This document shows, piece after piece, positions 23,612 to 32,431 of a DNA stretch of 45,984 bases. Source of the DNA: UBA1081 sp045535305. Lineage in GTDB: Bacteria > Bacillota > Clostridia > Oscillospirales > Acutalibacteraceae. Position numbers and translations under genes: made by a program. Below the pieces are notes generated by a model that saw only the letters and a program-made list of their open reading frames with translations, ran no database searches and had not been told where the DNA came from. The number at the start of each line of letters is the position of its first letter. Position 1 is the stretch's first letter. Location of the stretch: assembly GCA_045535305.1 (NCBI GenBank), contig JAZSLJ010000074.1, positions 1 to 45,984 of the forward strand, written 5' to 3'.

Positions 23612-23917
23612 AAAACGCAGGCACTAACGCCGGCACCACATAAGGCAGTATTTCTTTAAAATGTGAAATTTTGGCACAATAATGCGTTAAAACCGTCCGA
23701 TATGCGTTAGCATTATCGGACGGTTTTGCCTTTTCTTGTACTCAAAATTTTCATTTTAAAGTGCTTCGCAGTTTCGTAAGATAGGAAAATTTCTTGTATT
23801 GAAGCCACAAAACGCAGCAAGGCTGACGCCTTGCGAGGCTTTTGGCAAAAATACAGGGAATTTTTATCGAGAAACAAATACTTCCTTATGTGGTGTCGGC
23901 GAAAGTGTCTGCGTTTT
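23612..23917. mobile_element. 306-bp MITE-like element with long terminal inverted repeats
   Basis: The ends are inverted copies of about 46 bases with roughly six mismatches (23612-23657 and 23872-23917), starting AAAACGCAG and sharing CACCACATAAGG. Inside, TTTAAAATG.GAAATTTTG pairs with its complement near 23742-23762 and encloses a hairpin with a 14-bp stem (ACCGTCCGATA core), and a second arm holds GCAAGGC-tgac-GCCTTGC. The whole can fold into a branched cruciform. No open frame or transposase is inside and I see no clear target duplication. It sits between the convergent ParE-like and methyltransferase genes and could stop transcription from both sides. Confidence 0.85.
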
Positions 23918-23926
23918 CAGCTTATT

Positions 23927-25084
23927 TTAATTTTTATATATCAGCTCATACAATGTCTGTTTTATATTATATCTGTCTATGATATCCTTTATTGCAGGCA
24001 GATTTTTTTGTGATTTCTTTTTTGTCTTTTTTGCGCGAATCATAAGATTTTTGGGCGAATGGGCAAGGTCTACAAACTCTATCATATCCACCGAATATCC
24101 CATATCCTCCAATATCATGGCTCTTACGGTATCGGTAAGCAGAACGGACATTCTCTCTTTTATTATTCCGTATTTCAAAAAGATGTCCAATTCCCCGCCC
24201 TTTTGTATGCTTCCGTTAACCTCGTGCTGACAGCAGGGCACGGAGAAAATGTTTTTGACATTCTTCTGTATTGCATAATGCAGTGCGTAATCCGTTGCTG
24301 TGTCGCAGGCGTGCAGAGATATTATCATATCAATTTTGCTGTCGTAAAGCACGTCCTTTGACACGTCGCTTACAACAAATTGCAGATTATCATAACCGTA
24401 TCTCTGCGCTATTTCATTACAATTTGCAACAACGTCTGCTTTCAGGTCGTAACCGATGATTCTGGGATTGACTTTTTTAATATGCGTAAAATAATAATAC
24501 ACAATAAATGTAAGATATGACTTTCCGCATCCGAAATCGAGAATTGTTATATCCGAATCGCTGTATTTTGAAAATTCATCATCAATCAGCTCAACAAAGC
24601 GGTTGATTTGCTTATACTTATCATATTTGCTTTTTACAATTTTAAAATCACTTGTAAAAACGCCCAGATCAACCAATGCGGGGATATTATCACCCTCTTT
24701 GAGGATATACTCCTTCTGCCTGTCGTTTTTCTTTGCCGACGGCTTAGCCTGCATAGCATTTGAGCTTGTTTTAACCTTGAATTCGCCGTTTTTGCTTTTA
24801 CTGTATGTAAAAGTTTCGCCTGACATAAAAATGCATATCTGTGCATAATTGCCGATTGTATTTTCAAGCCATAATTCAACGTCAGCAGATGAAAGATTAA
24901 GATGAAAAACCTTGTTTTCCTTAAATCTCTCCGCCTGCCAGCAAGGGTTGTTTTTTATATCAACGGGACGAATCACAATTTTTTTAAACTCAGCATCCTT
25001 ATCGGGCGAGCTGAACGTAACCTTTAAAATTTCATCCCTGTTCTGGCATATTTTATCTTTAATCTCAAAAACCGAAACCTGCAT
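23927..25084 (-). CDS. SAM-dependent methyltransferase, Methyltransf_32 type
   Basis: A 385-residue protein. The N-terminal 130 residues form a separate beta-rich domain. The Rossmann part starts near residue 165: motif I ILDFGCGKSYLTF, motif II IIGYDLK, then VVSDVSK, the family-specific SLHACDTATDYAL and SVPCCQHE. These last two motifs mark the Methyltransf_32 family, whose substrates are mostly unknown (RNA or protein). The C-terminus is Lys-rich. A GGAGG site precedes the ATG. It faces the toxin gene across the MITE-like element. Confidence 0.85.
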   Translation of the reverse strand: MQVSVFEIKDKICQNRDEILKVTFSSPDKDAEFKKIVIRPVDIKNNPCWQAERFKENKVFHLNLSSADVELWLENTIGNYAQICIFMSGETFTYSKSKNGEFKVKTSSNAMQAKPSAKKNDRQKEYILKEGDNIPALVDLGVFTSDFKIVKSKYDKYKQINRFVELIDDEFSKYSDSDITILDFGCGKSYLTFIVYYYFTHIKKVNPRIIGYDLKADVVANCNEIAQRYGYDNLQFVVSDVSKDVLYDSKIDMIISLHACDTATDYALHYAIQKNVKNIFSVPCCQHEVNGSIQKGGELDIFLKYGIIKERMSVLLTDTVRAMILEDMGYSVDMIEFVDLAHSPKNLMIRAKKTKKKSQKNLPAIKDIIDRYNIKQTLYELIYKN

Positions 25085-25150
25085 TTTTCCTCCAAAAAAA
25101 CATCTGATATCCGTATTTTAATATATCCTAAAATAAATTGCAATAGATTA

Positions 25151-25184
25151 AAACAAAAAACGCAGACATCGAAATGTCTGCGTT
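25151..25184 (-). terminator. Terminator of groESL
   Basis: An 11-bp perfect stem (25159-25169 with 25174-25184, loop CGAA) has an A run on its left side, which is a T run on the minus strand. The stem AACGCAGACAT resembles the tips of the element at 23612-23917. Confidence 0.85.
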
Positions 25185-25220
25185 GAATTATGCATTGTGC
25201 ATTATGAATTATGCATTATA
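25185..25220. repeat. Decayed copy of the 7-nt-repeat element (element G)
   Basis: A stretch built of TGCATTA/GAATTA 7-nt units, like the arms of the other elements, but without a central hairpin or terminal repeats. It lies exactly between the groEL terminator and the groEL stop codon at 25221. Confidence 0.6.
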
Positions 25221-26864
25221 TTAATACATTCCGCCGCCCTGTGCTGCTGCCGCCATAGCTGCTGCCTGTGCTGCGTCTGCCTGGGGGTCGGGCTTATCTG
25301 CAACGAGTGATTCTGTTGTAAGAACCATAGCTGCTACTGAAGATGCGTTCTGAAGAGCTGATCTTGTAACCTTTGTGGGGTCAAGAATACCTGCTTCAGC
25401 CATATCTGTGTAATCCTCTGTTGCAAAGTTATAGCCGTAGCCTGTTTTGCCTGAACGGATAATGCCGTCGATGATTACAGAGCCTTCAAGACCTGCGTTT
25501 GCAGCAATCTGACGGATGGGAGCTTCAAGAGCCTTAAGAACGATTGAAACACCTGTCTTTTCGTCGCCTGCTGTTTCGTCAAGAAGAGCCTTTACTGCGG
25601 GAGCCGCATTAAGGAGAGCAATACCGCCGCCTGCAACGTAGCCTTCCTCAACAGCTGCCTTTGTAGCTGCAAGAGCATCTTCGATTCTGAGCTTCTGCTC
25701 TTTCATTTCAACCTCTGTTGCAGCACCAACGTGGATAACTGCTACGCCGCCGGAAAGCTTTGCAAGTCTTTCCTGAAGCTTTTCACGGTCGAAATCTGAT
25801 GTTGTTTCAGCAATCTGAGACTTGATCTGACCGATTCTGCCCTTGATTTCTGAAACATCGCCTGCGCCGTCAACGATGATTGTATTTTCCTTTGTGATTT
25901 TAACCTGCTTTGCTCTGCCAAGCTGAGGAATCTGTGTATCCTTAAGCTCAAGACCGAGGTCTGATGTGATAACCTCACCGCCTGTAAGGATAGCAATATC
26001 CTTAAGCATTTCCTTTCTTCTGTCGCCGAAGCCGGGAGCCTTAACTGCGATACAGGTGAATGTACCTCTGAGCTTATTTACAAGTATTGTTGAAAGAGCT
26101 TCGCCCTCAACGTCCTCTGCAATAATAACGAGCTTCTTGCCTGCCTGTACAAGCTGTTCAAGAAGGGGAAGAATCTCCTGAATATTTGAAATCTTCTTAT
26201 CTGTAATAAGGATAAATGCATCGTCAATAACAGCTTCCATCTTATCTGTATCTGTTACCATATAGGGAGAGATATAGCCTCTGTCAAACTGCATACCTTC
26301 AACAACATCGCATGATGTTTCGCTTGTCTTTGATTCTTCAACTGTGATAACGCCGTCTGCTGAAACCTTTTCCATAGCCTCTGCAATAAGCTTACCTACT
26401 GTTTCATCTGCTGCGGAAATTGTTGCGATTCTTGCAATATCCTCTGATGTTGTAACGGGCTTTGAGTTAGCCTTAACAGCCTCTACTGCTGTTGCAACTG
26501 CCTTCTGGATACCCTTTTTAACTACCATGGGGTTTGCACCTGCGGCAACATTCTTCATACCCTCTGTAACAAGAGCCTGTGCAAGGAGAGTTGCGGTTGT
26601 TGTACCGTCGCCTGCAACATCGTTTGTTTTTGTTGCAACCTCTTTAACAAGCTGTGCACCCATGTTCTCAAAGGGGTCTTCAAGCTCGATTTCCTTTGCG
26701 ATTGTAACACCGTCATTTGTAATAAGGGGTGCGCCGTATTTTTTGTCAAGAACTACATTTCTGCCCTTGGGGCCAAGAGTAATTTTAACTGTATTGCTGA
26801 GTTTGTCGATACCTGCGAGGAGAGCTTTTCTTGCGTCCTCACCGTAAATAACCTGTTTTGCCAT
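25221..26864 (-). CDS. groEL: Chaperonin GroEL
   Basis: A 547-residue chaperonin, full length. Typical blocks are TLGPKGRNVVLDKKYGAP and NDGVTIAKEIEL near the start, AGDGTTTATLLAQAL for ATP binding, and a C-terminal tail ending QGGGMY. It forms the tetradecamer that folds proteins together with GroES. The gene lies 19 bases after groES behind AAGGAGG, under the CIRCE-controlled promoter. Confidence 0.98.
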   Translation of the reverse strand: MAKQVIYGEDARKALLAGIDKLSNTVKITLGPKGRNVVLDKKYGAPLITNDGVTIAKEIELEDPFENMGAQLVKEVATKTNDVAGDGTTTATLLAQALVTEGMKNVAAGANPMVVKKGIQKAVATAVEAVKANSKPVTTSEDIARIATISAADETVGKLIAEAMEKVSADGVITVEESKTSETSCDVVEGMQFDRGYISPYMVTDTDKMEAVIDDAFILITDKKISNIQEILPLLEQLVQAGKKLVIIAEDVEGEALSTILVNKLRGTFTCIAVKAPGFGDRRKEMLKDIAILTGGEVITSDLGLELKDTQIPQLGRAKQVKITKENTIIVDGAGDVSEIKGRIGQIKSQIAETTSDFDREKLQERLAKLSGGVAVIHVGAATEVEMKEQKLRIEDALAATKAAVEEGYVAGGGIALLNAAPAVKALLDETAGDEKTGVSIVLKALEAPIRQIAANAGLEGSVIIDGIIRSGKTGYGYNFATEDYTDMAEAGILDPTKVTRSALQNASSVAAMVLTTESLVADKPDPQADAAQAAAMAAAAQGGGMY

Positions 26865-26883
26865 AATATGTTTCCTCCTTAAA

Positions 26884-27168
26884 TTATTCTACAACTGCGA
26901 GAATATCACTCTGGCGGCAAACTGTGTACTCTGTGCCGTCAAGCTTTACCTCTGTACCTGCATACTTATTGAGAATAACCTTATCGCCAACATTAACTTC
27001 CATCTTGATTTCTTTGCCGTCAACCACGCCGCCGGGGCCTACTGCCACGATTTCAGCAATCTGGGGCTTTTCCTGTGCGGAAGATGAAAGAATAATTCCG
27101 CTTTGTGTTTTCTCTTCTGCTGCGACAAATTTTACTACTACTTTATCGCCTAAAGGTTTAAGTGTCAT
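26884..27168 (-). CDS. groES: Co-chaperonin GroES
   Basis: A 94-residue protein with the standard start MTLKPLGDKVVVKFVAAEEKT, the mobile loop SGIILSSSAQEKPQ and the C-terminal strand TVCRQSDILAVVE. It caps the GroEL cavity. GGAGG precedes the ATG. First gene of the operon, 34 bases downstream of the CIRCE element. Confidence 0.97.
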   Translation of the reverse strand: MTLKPLGDKVVVKFVAAEEKTQSGIILSSSAQEKPQIAEIVAVGPGGVVDGKEIKMEVNVGDKVILNKYAGTEVKLDGTEYTVCRQSDILAVVE

Positions 27169-27202
27169 TGTATAATTCCTCCCGGATTAATTTTCAAATT
27201 GA

Positions 27203-27229
27203 TTAGCACTCTCGCTTGTTGAGTGCTAA
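27203..27229. promoter_or_regulatory. CIRCE operator (HrcA binding site)
   Basis: TTAGCACTC, nine bases, GAGTGCTAA: an exact CIRCE inverted repeat between promoter and groES. HrcA binds it and represses chaperone genes until heat shock. hrcA is not in this window. Confidence 0.97.
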
Positions 27230-27234
27230 TGTAT

Positions 27235-27263
27235 ATTGTAACCATTTTTTAACATAAAATCAA
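27235..27263 (-). promoter_or_regulatory. groESL promoter
   Basis: On the minus strand TTGATT (27258-27263), 17 bases, TACAAT (27235-27240), directly upstream of CIRCE. Confidence 0.85.
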
Positions 27264-27332
27264 GTCCTTTTTTAAAATTTTTCAAAAAATTTTTCAATAA
27301 ATCCGTTTTTTAACATTCACCTGTTATTATAA

Positions 27333-27361
27333 TTGACATTTCAGCCGTAATGTAGTATAAT
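27333..27361 (+). promoter_or_regulatory. Promoter of the TetR-family gene
   Basis: TTGACA (27333-27338), 17 bases, TATAAT (27356-27361): full consensus, 32 bases before the start codon. Confidence 0.88.
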
Positions 27362-27392
27362 ATACAAGTGAATTTAAAGGAGTTGATGCTGA

Positions 27393-27968
27393 ATGGCTGA
27401 AAAAAAAGAAGATCTGAGAATAAGAAGAACATACAAATTACTTTGTAATGCGATGCTTGAGCTGTTGGACAGCAACAGCTATGACAACATATCGGTTGTT
27501 GATATATGCGAAAAAGCCATGGTTCACAGGGCAACGTTTTACAAGCATTTTGCAGACAAAAATGAATTTATGGAGTATGTTACAAGGGTAAAGCTGCGTG
27601 AATTTTATGACATCAACGCAAAGGCTCACATCACAACAGACCTTAACAATGCTTATTATGAAATCATCAACAATGTGCTTACTTTCGTTGATATGAACCG
27701 AAATATGCTTAAAATGTCTATTCAGTCATCAAGCAACAGTTCATTTCTTGACTCTCTTCATAAAATCATTTACGAGGAATTTGTTGAACTGATTGATATT
27801 CTTGTAAAAAACGGTGAAACATTCAGCGTCCCTACAGATATGCTTGCACAGTTCTACACCGGCGGTTTTTCTTCTGTTTTAAGAACCTGGATTGCAGACG
27901 AAACATCATACTCAAAGCAGGAGCTTTCTGTTTACACCGAAAAACTGCTCCACATCAGCAAAAACTAA
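27393..27968 (+). CDS. TetR-family transcriptional regulator
   Basis: A 191-residue regulator. The N-terminal helix-turn-helix lies at about 25-58 (ISVVDICEKAMVHRATFYKHFADKNEF), including the YKHF pattern typical of TetR proteins. The C-terminal ligand domain is helical and lacks features that would name a ligand; it resembles the TetR_C group found beside stress and drug genes (FYTGGFSSVLRTWIAD). AAAGGAG precedes the ATG. Its neighbours, groESL and ylbJ, are not obvious targets, so the regulon is unknown. Confidence 0.9.
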   Translation: MAEKKEDLRIRRTYKLLCNAMLELLDSNSYDNISVVDICEKAMVHRATFYKHFADKNEFMEYVTRVKLREFYDINAKAHITTDLNNAYYEIINNVLTFVDMNRNMLKMSIQSSSNSSFLDSLHKIIYEEFVELIDILVKNGETFSVPTDMLAQFYTGGFSSVLRTWIADETSYSKQELSVYTEKLLHISKN

Positions 27969-29026
27969 CCAAATATATTAAGCTGTTTTTTATCCTTTGA
28001 TGCAAGGTCAAATATCAACACTGCACACATTATCAACAGTGCCGCAGAAGCAGGTGCATAATGAATCTGCGCGTTAAATTGCGACACAACGGGAACGGTA
28101 AGCTTTGTAATTTTCATAAGTACAGCTGTTATAAAATAAACAGATATACTATTTATAATGCGGAAGAAAAGGTACTCATAAACCTTGATTCCGCATTTTT
28201 TTATTGAGGGCAAAAGCTGACACATAACCGCACCGCCGCCCAATGCGATACAGCCTGCGGCAAAAGGTACACCGCCGATTTTTAATGCATATTTTATTCC
28301 CGACGTAACCTCAGCAAATGACATATACATATTAAGAATATTAATGTCCGATATGAAATACTGCACCGCACAGGAAAACGCCATAAATGCAATCACCCAG
28401 GCACAAACGGATATTATGCCGTCAGCAGCCGATGTTACGGATGAAACAAGCGCGGAAGAAATATCTTCTTTTTTTACGCCGTTTAAAGAATCCAATATAT
28501 TATACTTATCTTTGAATCGAGAATATACAAAGCCCGTAATTAACGATGAAATTATTACCGCCGCAAAAATTATGTACCCCGCTTTTTCTGACCCTATAAT
28601 CATTCCGCCTGCAACGGAAACAATAAATGCAGGGCCGCCGTTGATGCAGAATGCAAACAAATGCTTTGCATCTTTATCGGTTATAATCCCCTTTTCGTAA
28701 AGCTCTGCAATAATTCTTGCACCTACGGGATAACCGCCGATAAACCCGAAAATCACCGCCGTAACAGCCGATGATGGCAAACGGAAAACCGAGTTCATAA
28801 CAAAAGACGTTATTCTGCTTTTTCTTTCAAAAATCCCCGATTTAAGGGCAAAAGACGAAAGAATCATAAAGGGAAAAAGTGAGGGTATAAGCACATCTGC
28901 ACACATTGTAAGGGCATCGCTTATTGATATCCCTAATTCTTTTCTTAAAAAAATCAGCACTACGCCCGTAACCGCAACAAAAACTTTAAACACAAATCCT
29001 TTAAGCCTGTTTTTAATAATCTCCAT
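27965..29026 (-). CDS. ylbJ: Sporulation integral membrane protein YlbJ
   Basis: A 353-residue membrane protein of about 8-10 spans. Diagnostic segments are VLIPSLFPFMILSSF, GFIGGYPVGARII and HLFAFCINGGPAFIVS, conserved in the YlbJ family of the nucleoside-recognition/gate superfamily. In Bacillus YlbJ is made in the mother cell under SigE and is needed for spore cortex formation. It overlaps the tail of the convergent TetR gene by four bases and is divergent from yqfC. Confidence 0.88.
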   Translation of the reverse strand: MEIIKNRLKGFVFKVFVAVTGVVLIFLRKELGISISDALTMCADVLIPSLFPFMILSSFALKSGIFERKSRITSFVMNSVFRLPSSAVTAVIFGFIGGYPVGARIIAELYEKGIITDKDAKHLFAFCINGGPAFIVSVAGGMIIGSEKAGYIIFAAVIISSLITGFVYSRFKDKYNILDSLNGVKKEDISSALVSSVTSAADGIISVCAWVIAFMAFSCAVQYFISDINILNMYMSFAEVTSGIKYALKIGGVPFAAGCIALGGGAVMCQLLPSIKKCGIKVYEYLFFRIINSISVYFITAVLMKITKLTVPVVSQFNAQIHYAPASAALLIMCAVLIFDLASKDKKQLNIFG

Positions 29027-29103
29027 TTTATCACCTGATTATTAATATGCTTTTTATGTGCTATTTATAGCTGTTATTTCATATATTTCATTGGGGTGAA
29101 ACA

Positions 29104-29379
29104 ATGAAAAAATACAGAACAACCGCAAAAAAATTTGCAGAAGAAATACAGCTTCCGGAAGAAGCCTTTTGCGACACATTCTCAATCGAAATGCACAGCA
29201 ACACCGAAATAGTTATAGACGGCTGTAAAGGGATAGTTGAATATGACATGTCGCTTATTGCTTTGAATCTGGGCAGTCTTGTTGTCCGTTTTCACGGCGA
29301 TAACCTTGAAATAAGCAATTTTTCCGAGCAACAGGCTGTAATAAAAGGTGTTGTGATGTCTATGGAATTTTCATCCTGA
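29104..29379 (+). CDS. yqfC: Sporulation protein YqfC
   Basis: A 91-residue protein of the YqfC/YabP family: a short N-terminal helix, then strands with the pattern EIVIDGCKGIVEYD..LIALNLGSLVVRFHGDNLEISNFSEQQAVIKG. It belongs with YqfD, which starts 16 bases downstream. In Bacillus both are SigE-dependent. Sequence upstream of the start is AT-rich, but I cannot place a SigE promoter with confidence. Confidence 0.88.
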   Translation: MKKYRTTAKKFAEEIQLPEEAFCDTFSIEMHSNTEIVIDGCKGIVEYDMSLIALNLGSLVVRFHGDNLEISNFSEQQAVIKGVVMSMEFSS

Positions 29380-29395
29380 TAACGGGAGGGATATT

Positions 29396-30589
29396 GTGTT
29401 TTTTATAAGATTTTTCAGATTTTTAACAGGCTACATAATTTTTACCTGTAAAAACGGTTTTCCCGAGCGTTTTTTGAATCTTTGCGCCCGCAACGGCATA
29501 AACGTATGGGATGCAAAGGCTTATGACGGCAAGCTCGAAGCCAAAACCAACATATCGGGAATAAAAAACATCCGCGAATGTGCAGAAAAATCGGGTATGA
29601 GCTTACGCATTGTTGAGGAATGCGGTCTGCCGTTTATAATAAAGCCCTATTTCAAACGCACAGGCATCGCGGCGGGACTTGCAATATCTGCAGTTCTGCT
29701 TGCACTTTTAAATTCTGCCGTATGGACAATTAATGTAAACGGCAACACAAAATACACAGCCGAGCAGATCCTTGAGCTTGTGGAGCATTACGGCGTACAT
29801 ATCGGTGCATTCCGAAGAAATATTGACCAAAAAGCAATAAGAGAAGAAATAAAAGCAACCGCAGAGGGCATAAACTGGTTTTCCGTAAACATTGACGGCT
29901 CTGCCGTTTCTGTTGAATTGTTGGAGCTGACTGACGACAGAACGCCCGTTGATACCTCTCCCTGCAACATCGTTTCGGGTGTTGACGGTGAAATATTAAA
30001 GCTTGACGTCTATACGGGTGATGCGGCTATTTCCGTGGGTAATGCCGTTACAAAAGGTGATTTACTCATAAGCGGAGTAAAAGAAAAGGCTGACGGCTCT
30101 GCCGAATTTGTTCATGCAAAAGGCTTTGCCCTTATCCGCACAAGAAAAGAAATAGTATCAGCCATACCAAAAACGATAGAAACAGTACGCATAGCATCAG
30201 TAGAAAAACACAATTCAATTTATATTTACGGCATAAAAATACCTTTAGGCATATACAACCGTACAGATGTATTCAGAACTGTCAATTCAATGGTTATGTA
30301 CGAAGATAAAGCTCTGCCCGTGGGGATAATCACAAATTCGTATCTTACCTATCAAAAGGAAAATTTACAGCTCACAGAAAGTCAGAATATCCTCTTATGC
30401 TCCTATTTTGCATTTATTGAAGAAATGAAAGTTATGGAAAATGCAACAACCGAAAGCAAAAAAGCAGCTGTTACACAAGACGGTAAAGGGGCAAAGCTTA
30501 CAATATCTTATGTAAACCACGAAAAAAGCGGCATTGAATACCGTTTTGTTGTAGAAGACACAAATCACATTGGTAAAAACGCACAATAA
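29396..30589 (+). CDS. yqfD: Sporulation protein YqfD
   Basis: A 397-residue protein starting with GTG, 5 bases after GGGAGGG. A cytoplasmic N-terminal part (FLNLCARNGINVWDAK) is followed by a membrane span near residue 90 (GIAAGLAISAVLLALLNSAVW) and a large outside domain with VNGNTKYTAEQILELVEHYGV, a POTRA-like start shared with stage IV proteins. Family members act in sporulation, probably at the forespore membranes. It is the second gene of the yqfC-yqfD pair. Confidence 0.88.
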   Translation: MFFIRFFRFLTGYIIFTCKNGFPERFLNLCARNGINVWDAKAYDGKLEAKTNISGIKNIRECAEKSGMSLRIVEECGLPFIIKPYFKRTGIAAGLAISAVLLALLNSAVWTINVNGNTKYTAEQILELVEHYGVHIGAFRRNIDQKAIREEIKATAEGINWFSVNIDGSAVSVELLELTDDRTPVDTSPCNIVSGVDGEILKLDVYTGDAAISVGNAVTKGDLLISGVKEKADGSAEFVHAKGFALIRTRKEIVSAIPKTIETVRIASVEKHNSIYIYGIKIPLGIYNRTDVFRTVNSMVMYEDKALPVGIITNSYLTYQKENLQLTESQNILLCSYFAFIEEMKVMENATTESKKAAVTQDGKGAKLTISYVNHEKSGIEYRFVVEDTNHIGKNAQ

Positions 30590-30628
30590 AAAAATAAAAT
30601 TCTATGAAATATTGATAAAAAACTGATA

Positions 30629-30657
30629 TTGTGATAAACTAATCGCAAGCGTATAAT
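30629..30657 (+). promoter_or_regulatory. Candidate promoter of the phoH-ybeY operon
   Basis: TTGTGA (30629-30634), 17 bases, TATAAT (30652-30657). The repeat element at 30669-30784 would then form most of the leader of the phoH mRNA. Confidence 0.6.
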
Positions 30658-30668
30658 ATTGCGTATAA

Positions 30669-30784
30669 ACAATAATTTAGCTAATTAACAATGTACAATG
30701 TATAATGTACAATGCTGGAAAGGGCTTCGCCCTTTAACCCGATTTGTATATTTAATAATTGCAAATTGCACATTAAATTATTGT
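30669..30784. mobile_element. MITE-like intergenic element B
   Basis: It begins ACAATAATTTA and ends TAAATTATTGT (11-bp terminal inverted repeats) and is flanked by TAA on both sides. The left arm is made of CAATGTA-type 7-nt repeats. The core is a perfect 7-bp hairpin, AAAGGGC-TTC-GCCCTTT (30719-30735). It lies between yqfD and phoH. Confidence 0.85.
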
Positions 30785-30808
30785 TAAACTTTATTTTCGG
30801 AGATTTTT

Positions 30809-31774
30809 ATGTACGAACAAACCGTTAGTATTGACAGAATGGAAAACGCCGTCAGTCTTTTCGGCAGTTTTGATGAGAATATCAGAACTATTGAAAAAGA
30901 ATTCAGCGTATCTATACTCAACAGAGGCTCTGACCTTAAGGTTTCGGGCGATATTGAGGCTGTGTCGGCTGCTGTCCGCGCTATCGGCGGATTGCTTACG
31001 CTTATCAACAAGGGTGAACAGCTCAATTCACAGAATGTGGGCTACGTTATCTCTCTTGTAAAAGACGGCAACGAGGCGCAGATTACCCAATTCACAGGCG
31101 ACTGCATCTGTATCACAACAAAAGGCAAGCCCGTAAAGCCAAAGACTCTCGGGCAGAAAAAGTACATTGAATCCATCAAAAACAACACCATCGTGTTCGG
31201 TATAGGCCCTGCAGGTACAGGAAAAACATACCTTGCCGTTGCTATGGCTGTTAACGCTTTCAGGGCAAAAGAGGTTAACCGAATAATCCTTACAAGACCT
31301 GCGGTTGAAGCCGGTGAAAAATTAGGTTTTCTCCCCGGTGATTTACAGCAGAAGGTTGACCCTTATCTGCGTCCTCTCTATGATGCGCTTTTTGATATGC
31401 TCGGCGCAGAGAGCTTTCAGCGTTATCAGGAAAAAGGCTGTATCGAGGTTGCTCCCCTTGCATATATGCGAGGCAGAACTCTTGATGAAAGCTTTATTAT
31501 CCTTGACGAAGCGCAGAACACAACCCCCGAACAGATGTAAATGTTTCTTACAAGACTCGGTTTCGGCTCAAAAATCGTTGTTACGGGCGACGTAACACAG
31601 ATTGACCTGCCCGACGGGAAACGCTCAGGTCTTGTGGAAGCGGTAAAAATATTAAAAAATGTTGAAGACATACAAACTGTGCGTTTCAGCGAAAAAGACG
31701 TTGTAAGACACAAGCTTGTTATGGATATAATCAAAGCTTACGAAAAAAATGAGGAGGTCAAGAAAAGAAAATGA
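30809..31774 (+). pseudogene. phoH: PhoH-family ATPase interrupted by one in-frame TAA
   Basis: The frame encodes a PhoH/YbeZ-type ATPase of 321 codons, normal for the family, which works with the endoribonuclease YbeY in RNA metabolism. Residues 133-140 are Walker A (GPAGTGKT) and FIILDEAQN is Walker B. At 31538-31540 a TAA stands where relatives have Lys in EQMKMF; the next codon is ATG and the frame continues with FLTRLGFGSKIVVTGDVTQIDLP to a normal end. One base change (AAA to TAA) explains it. TAAATG could allow reinitiation, so two polypeptides may be made and might reassemble. Otherwise it is a recent pseudogene or a sequence error. It overlaps ybeY by ATGA. Confidence 0.88.
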
Positions 31775-32268
31775 AAGATAAAATCAAAGTAATCATAACC
31801 GATGCCCAGAAAGAAGTAAAAATCCCCACAGGCACAAGAATGCTTGTCCGCCGCTGCTGTAATGCAGTCCTCAGAAACGAAAATTTCGAAGGCTCTGCAG
31901 AAATAAGCGTGCGTTTCGTCAACAACGACGAGATACATAGACTCAACAAAGAGTTCAGAAACGTTGACCGTTCAACTGATGTACTCTCCTTCCCTCTCGG
32001 TGAAAACGGCGAATACGACATAAACAACGATACAGGCGCAAAAATGCTTGGCGATATTGTTATTTCTATGGAAACTGCATACGCACAAAGCAAGGAATAC
32101 GGCCATTCATTTGAGCGTGAAATTGCATTTCTTACCGTTCATTCAATGCTTCACCTCTTAGGCTACGACCACGTAAACGGCGGTCTTGAAGCCATGAGAA
32201 TGAGAGAAAAGGAAGAAATCGTACTTGCACTTATCGGTCTGCCCAGAAGCAACAGTTTTACAGAATAA
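31771..32268 (+). CDS. ybeY: Endoribonuclease YbeY
   Basis: A 165-residue metal-dependent RNase for rRNA maturation and ribosome quality control. The zinc motif HSMLHLLGYDH (H-x3-H-x5-H) and the upstream ELNKEFRNVDRSTDVLSFPLGE block are intact. It starts inside the phoH end (ATGA) behind GAGGAGG, so its translation should be partly coupled to phoH; the stop inside phoH may affect it. Its stop codon abuts element C. Confidence 0.96.
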   Translation: MKDKIKVIITDAQKEVKIPTGTRMLVRRCCNAVLRNENFEGSAEISVRFVNNDEIHRLNKEFRNVDRSTDVLSFPLGENGEYDINNDTGAKMLGDIVISMETAYAQSKEYGHSFEREIAFLTVHSMLHLLGYDHVNGGLEAMRMREKEEIVLALIGLPRSNSFTE

Positions 32269-32417
32269 CAATAGTTTATCGTCGCTGACGATAAAAGTGA
32301 ATAATTAGCAATTAGCAATGAATAATGGTGGAAAGGGCGTTGCCCTTTAACCTATTTAAATCAAGCCGCTTTGCGGCTTCCTTAATTGTTCATTGCTCAC
32401 TGCTCATTGCTCATTAA
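32268..32417. mobile_element. MITE-like intergenic element C with three triloop hairpins
   Basis: It begins ACAATAGTTTA, overlapping the ybeY stop by one base. Hairpins: 32275-32283/32287-32295 (loop GCT), 32332-32338/32342-32348 (GTT) and 32363-32369/32373-32379 (TTT). Left and right arms carry TAGCAAT and ATTGCTC 7-nt repeats that are roughly complementary. The right terminal repeat is lost. Confidence 0.8.
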
Positions 32418-32431
32418 TATAGGAGTTATAT

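Noticed and set aside
23612..23917. Insertion sequence with transposase
   Set aside because: No open frame of useful length on either strand.
26344..26847. Plus-strand frame of 167 codons inside groEL
   Set aside because: Antisense shadow of a highly conserved gene; low-complexity Ser/Ala/Val composition.
29027..29103. SigE promoter of yqfC
   Set aside because: A CATATATTT-like hexamer is present but no convincing -35 box at proper spacing; expected from biology, not shown by the sequence.
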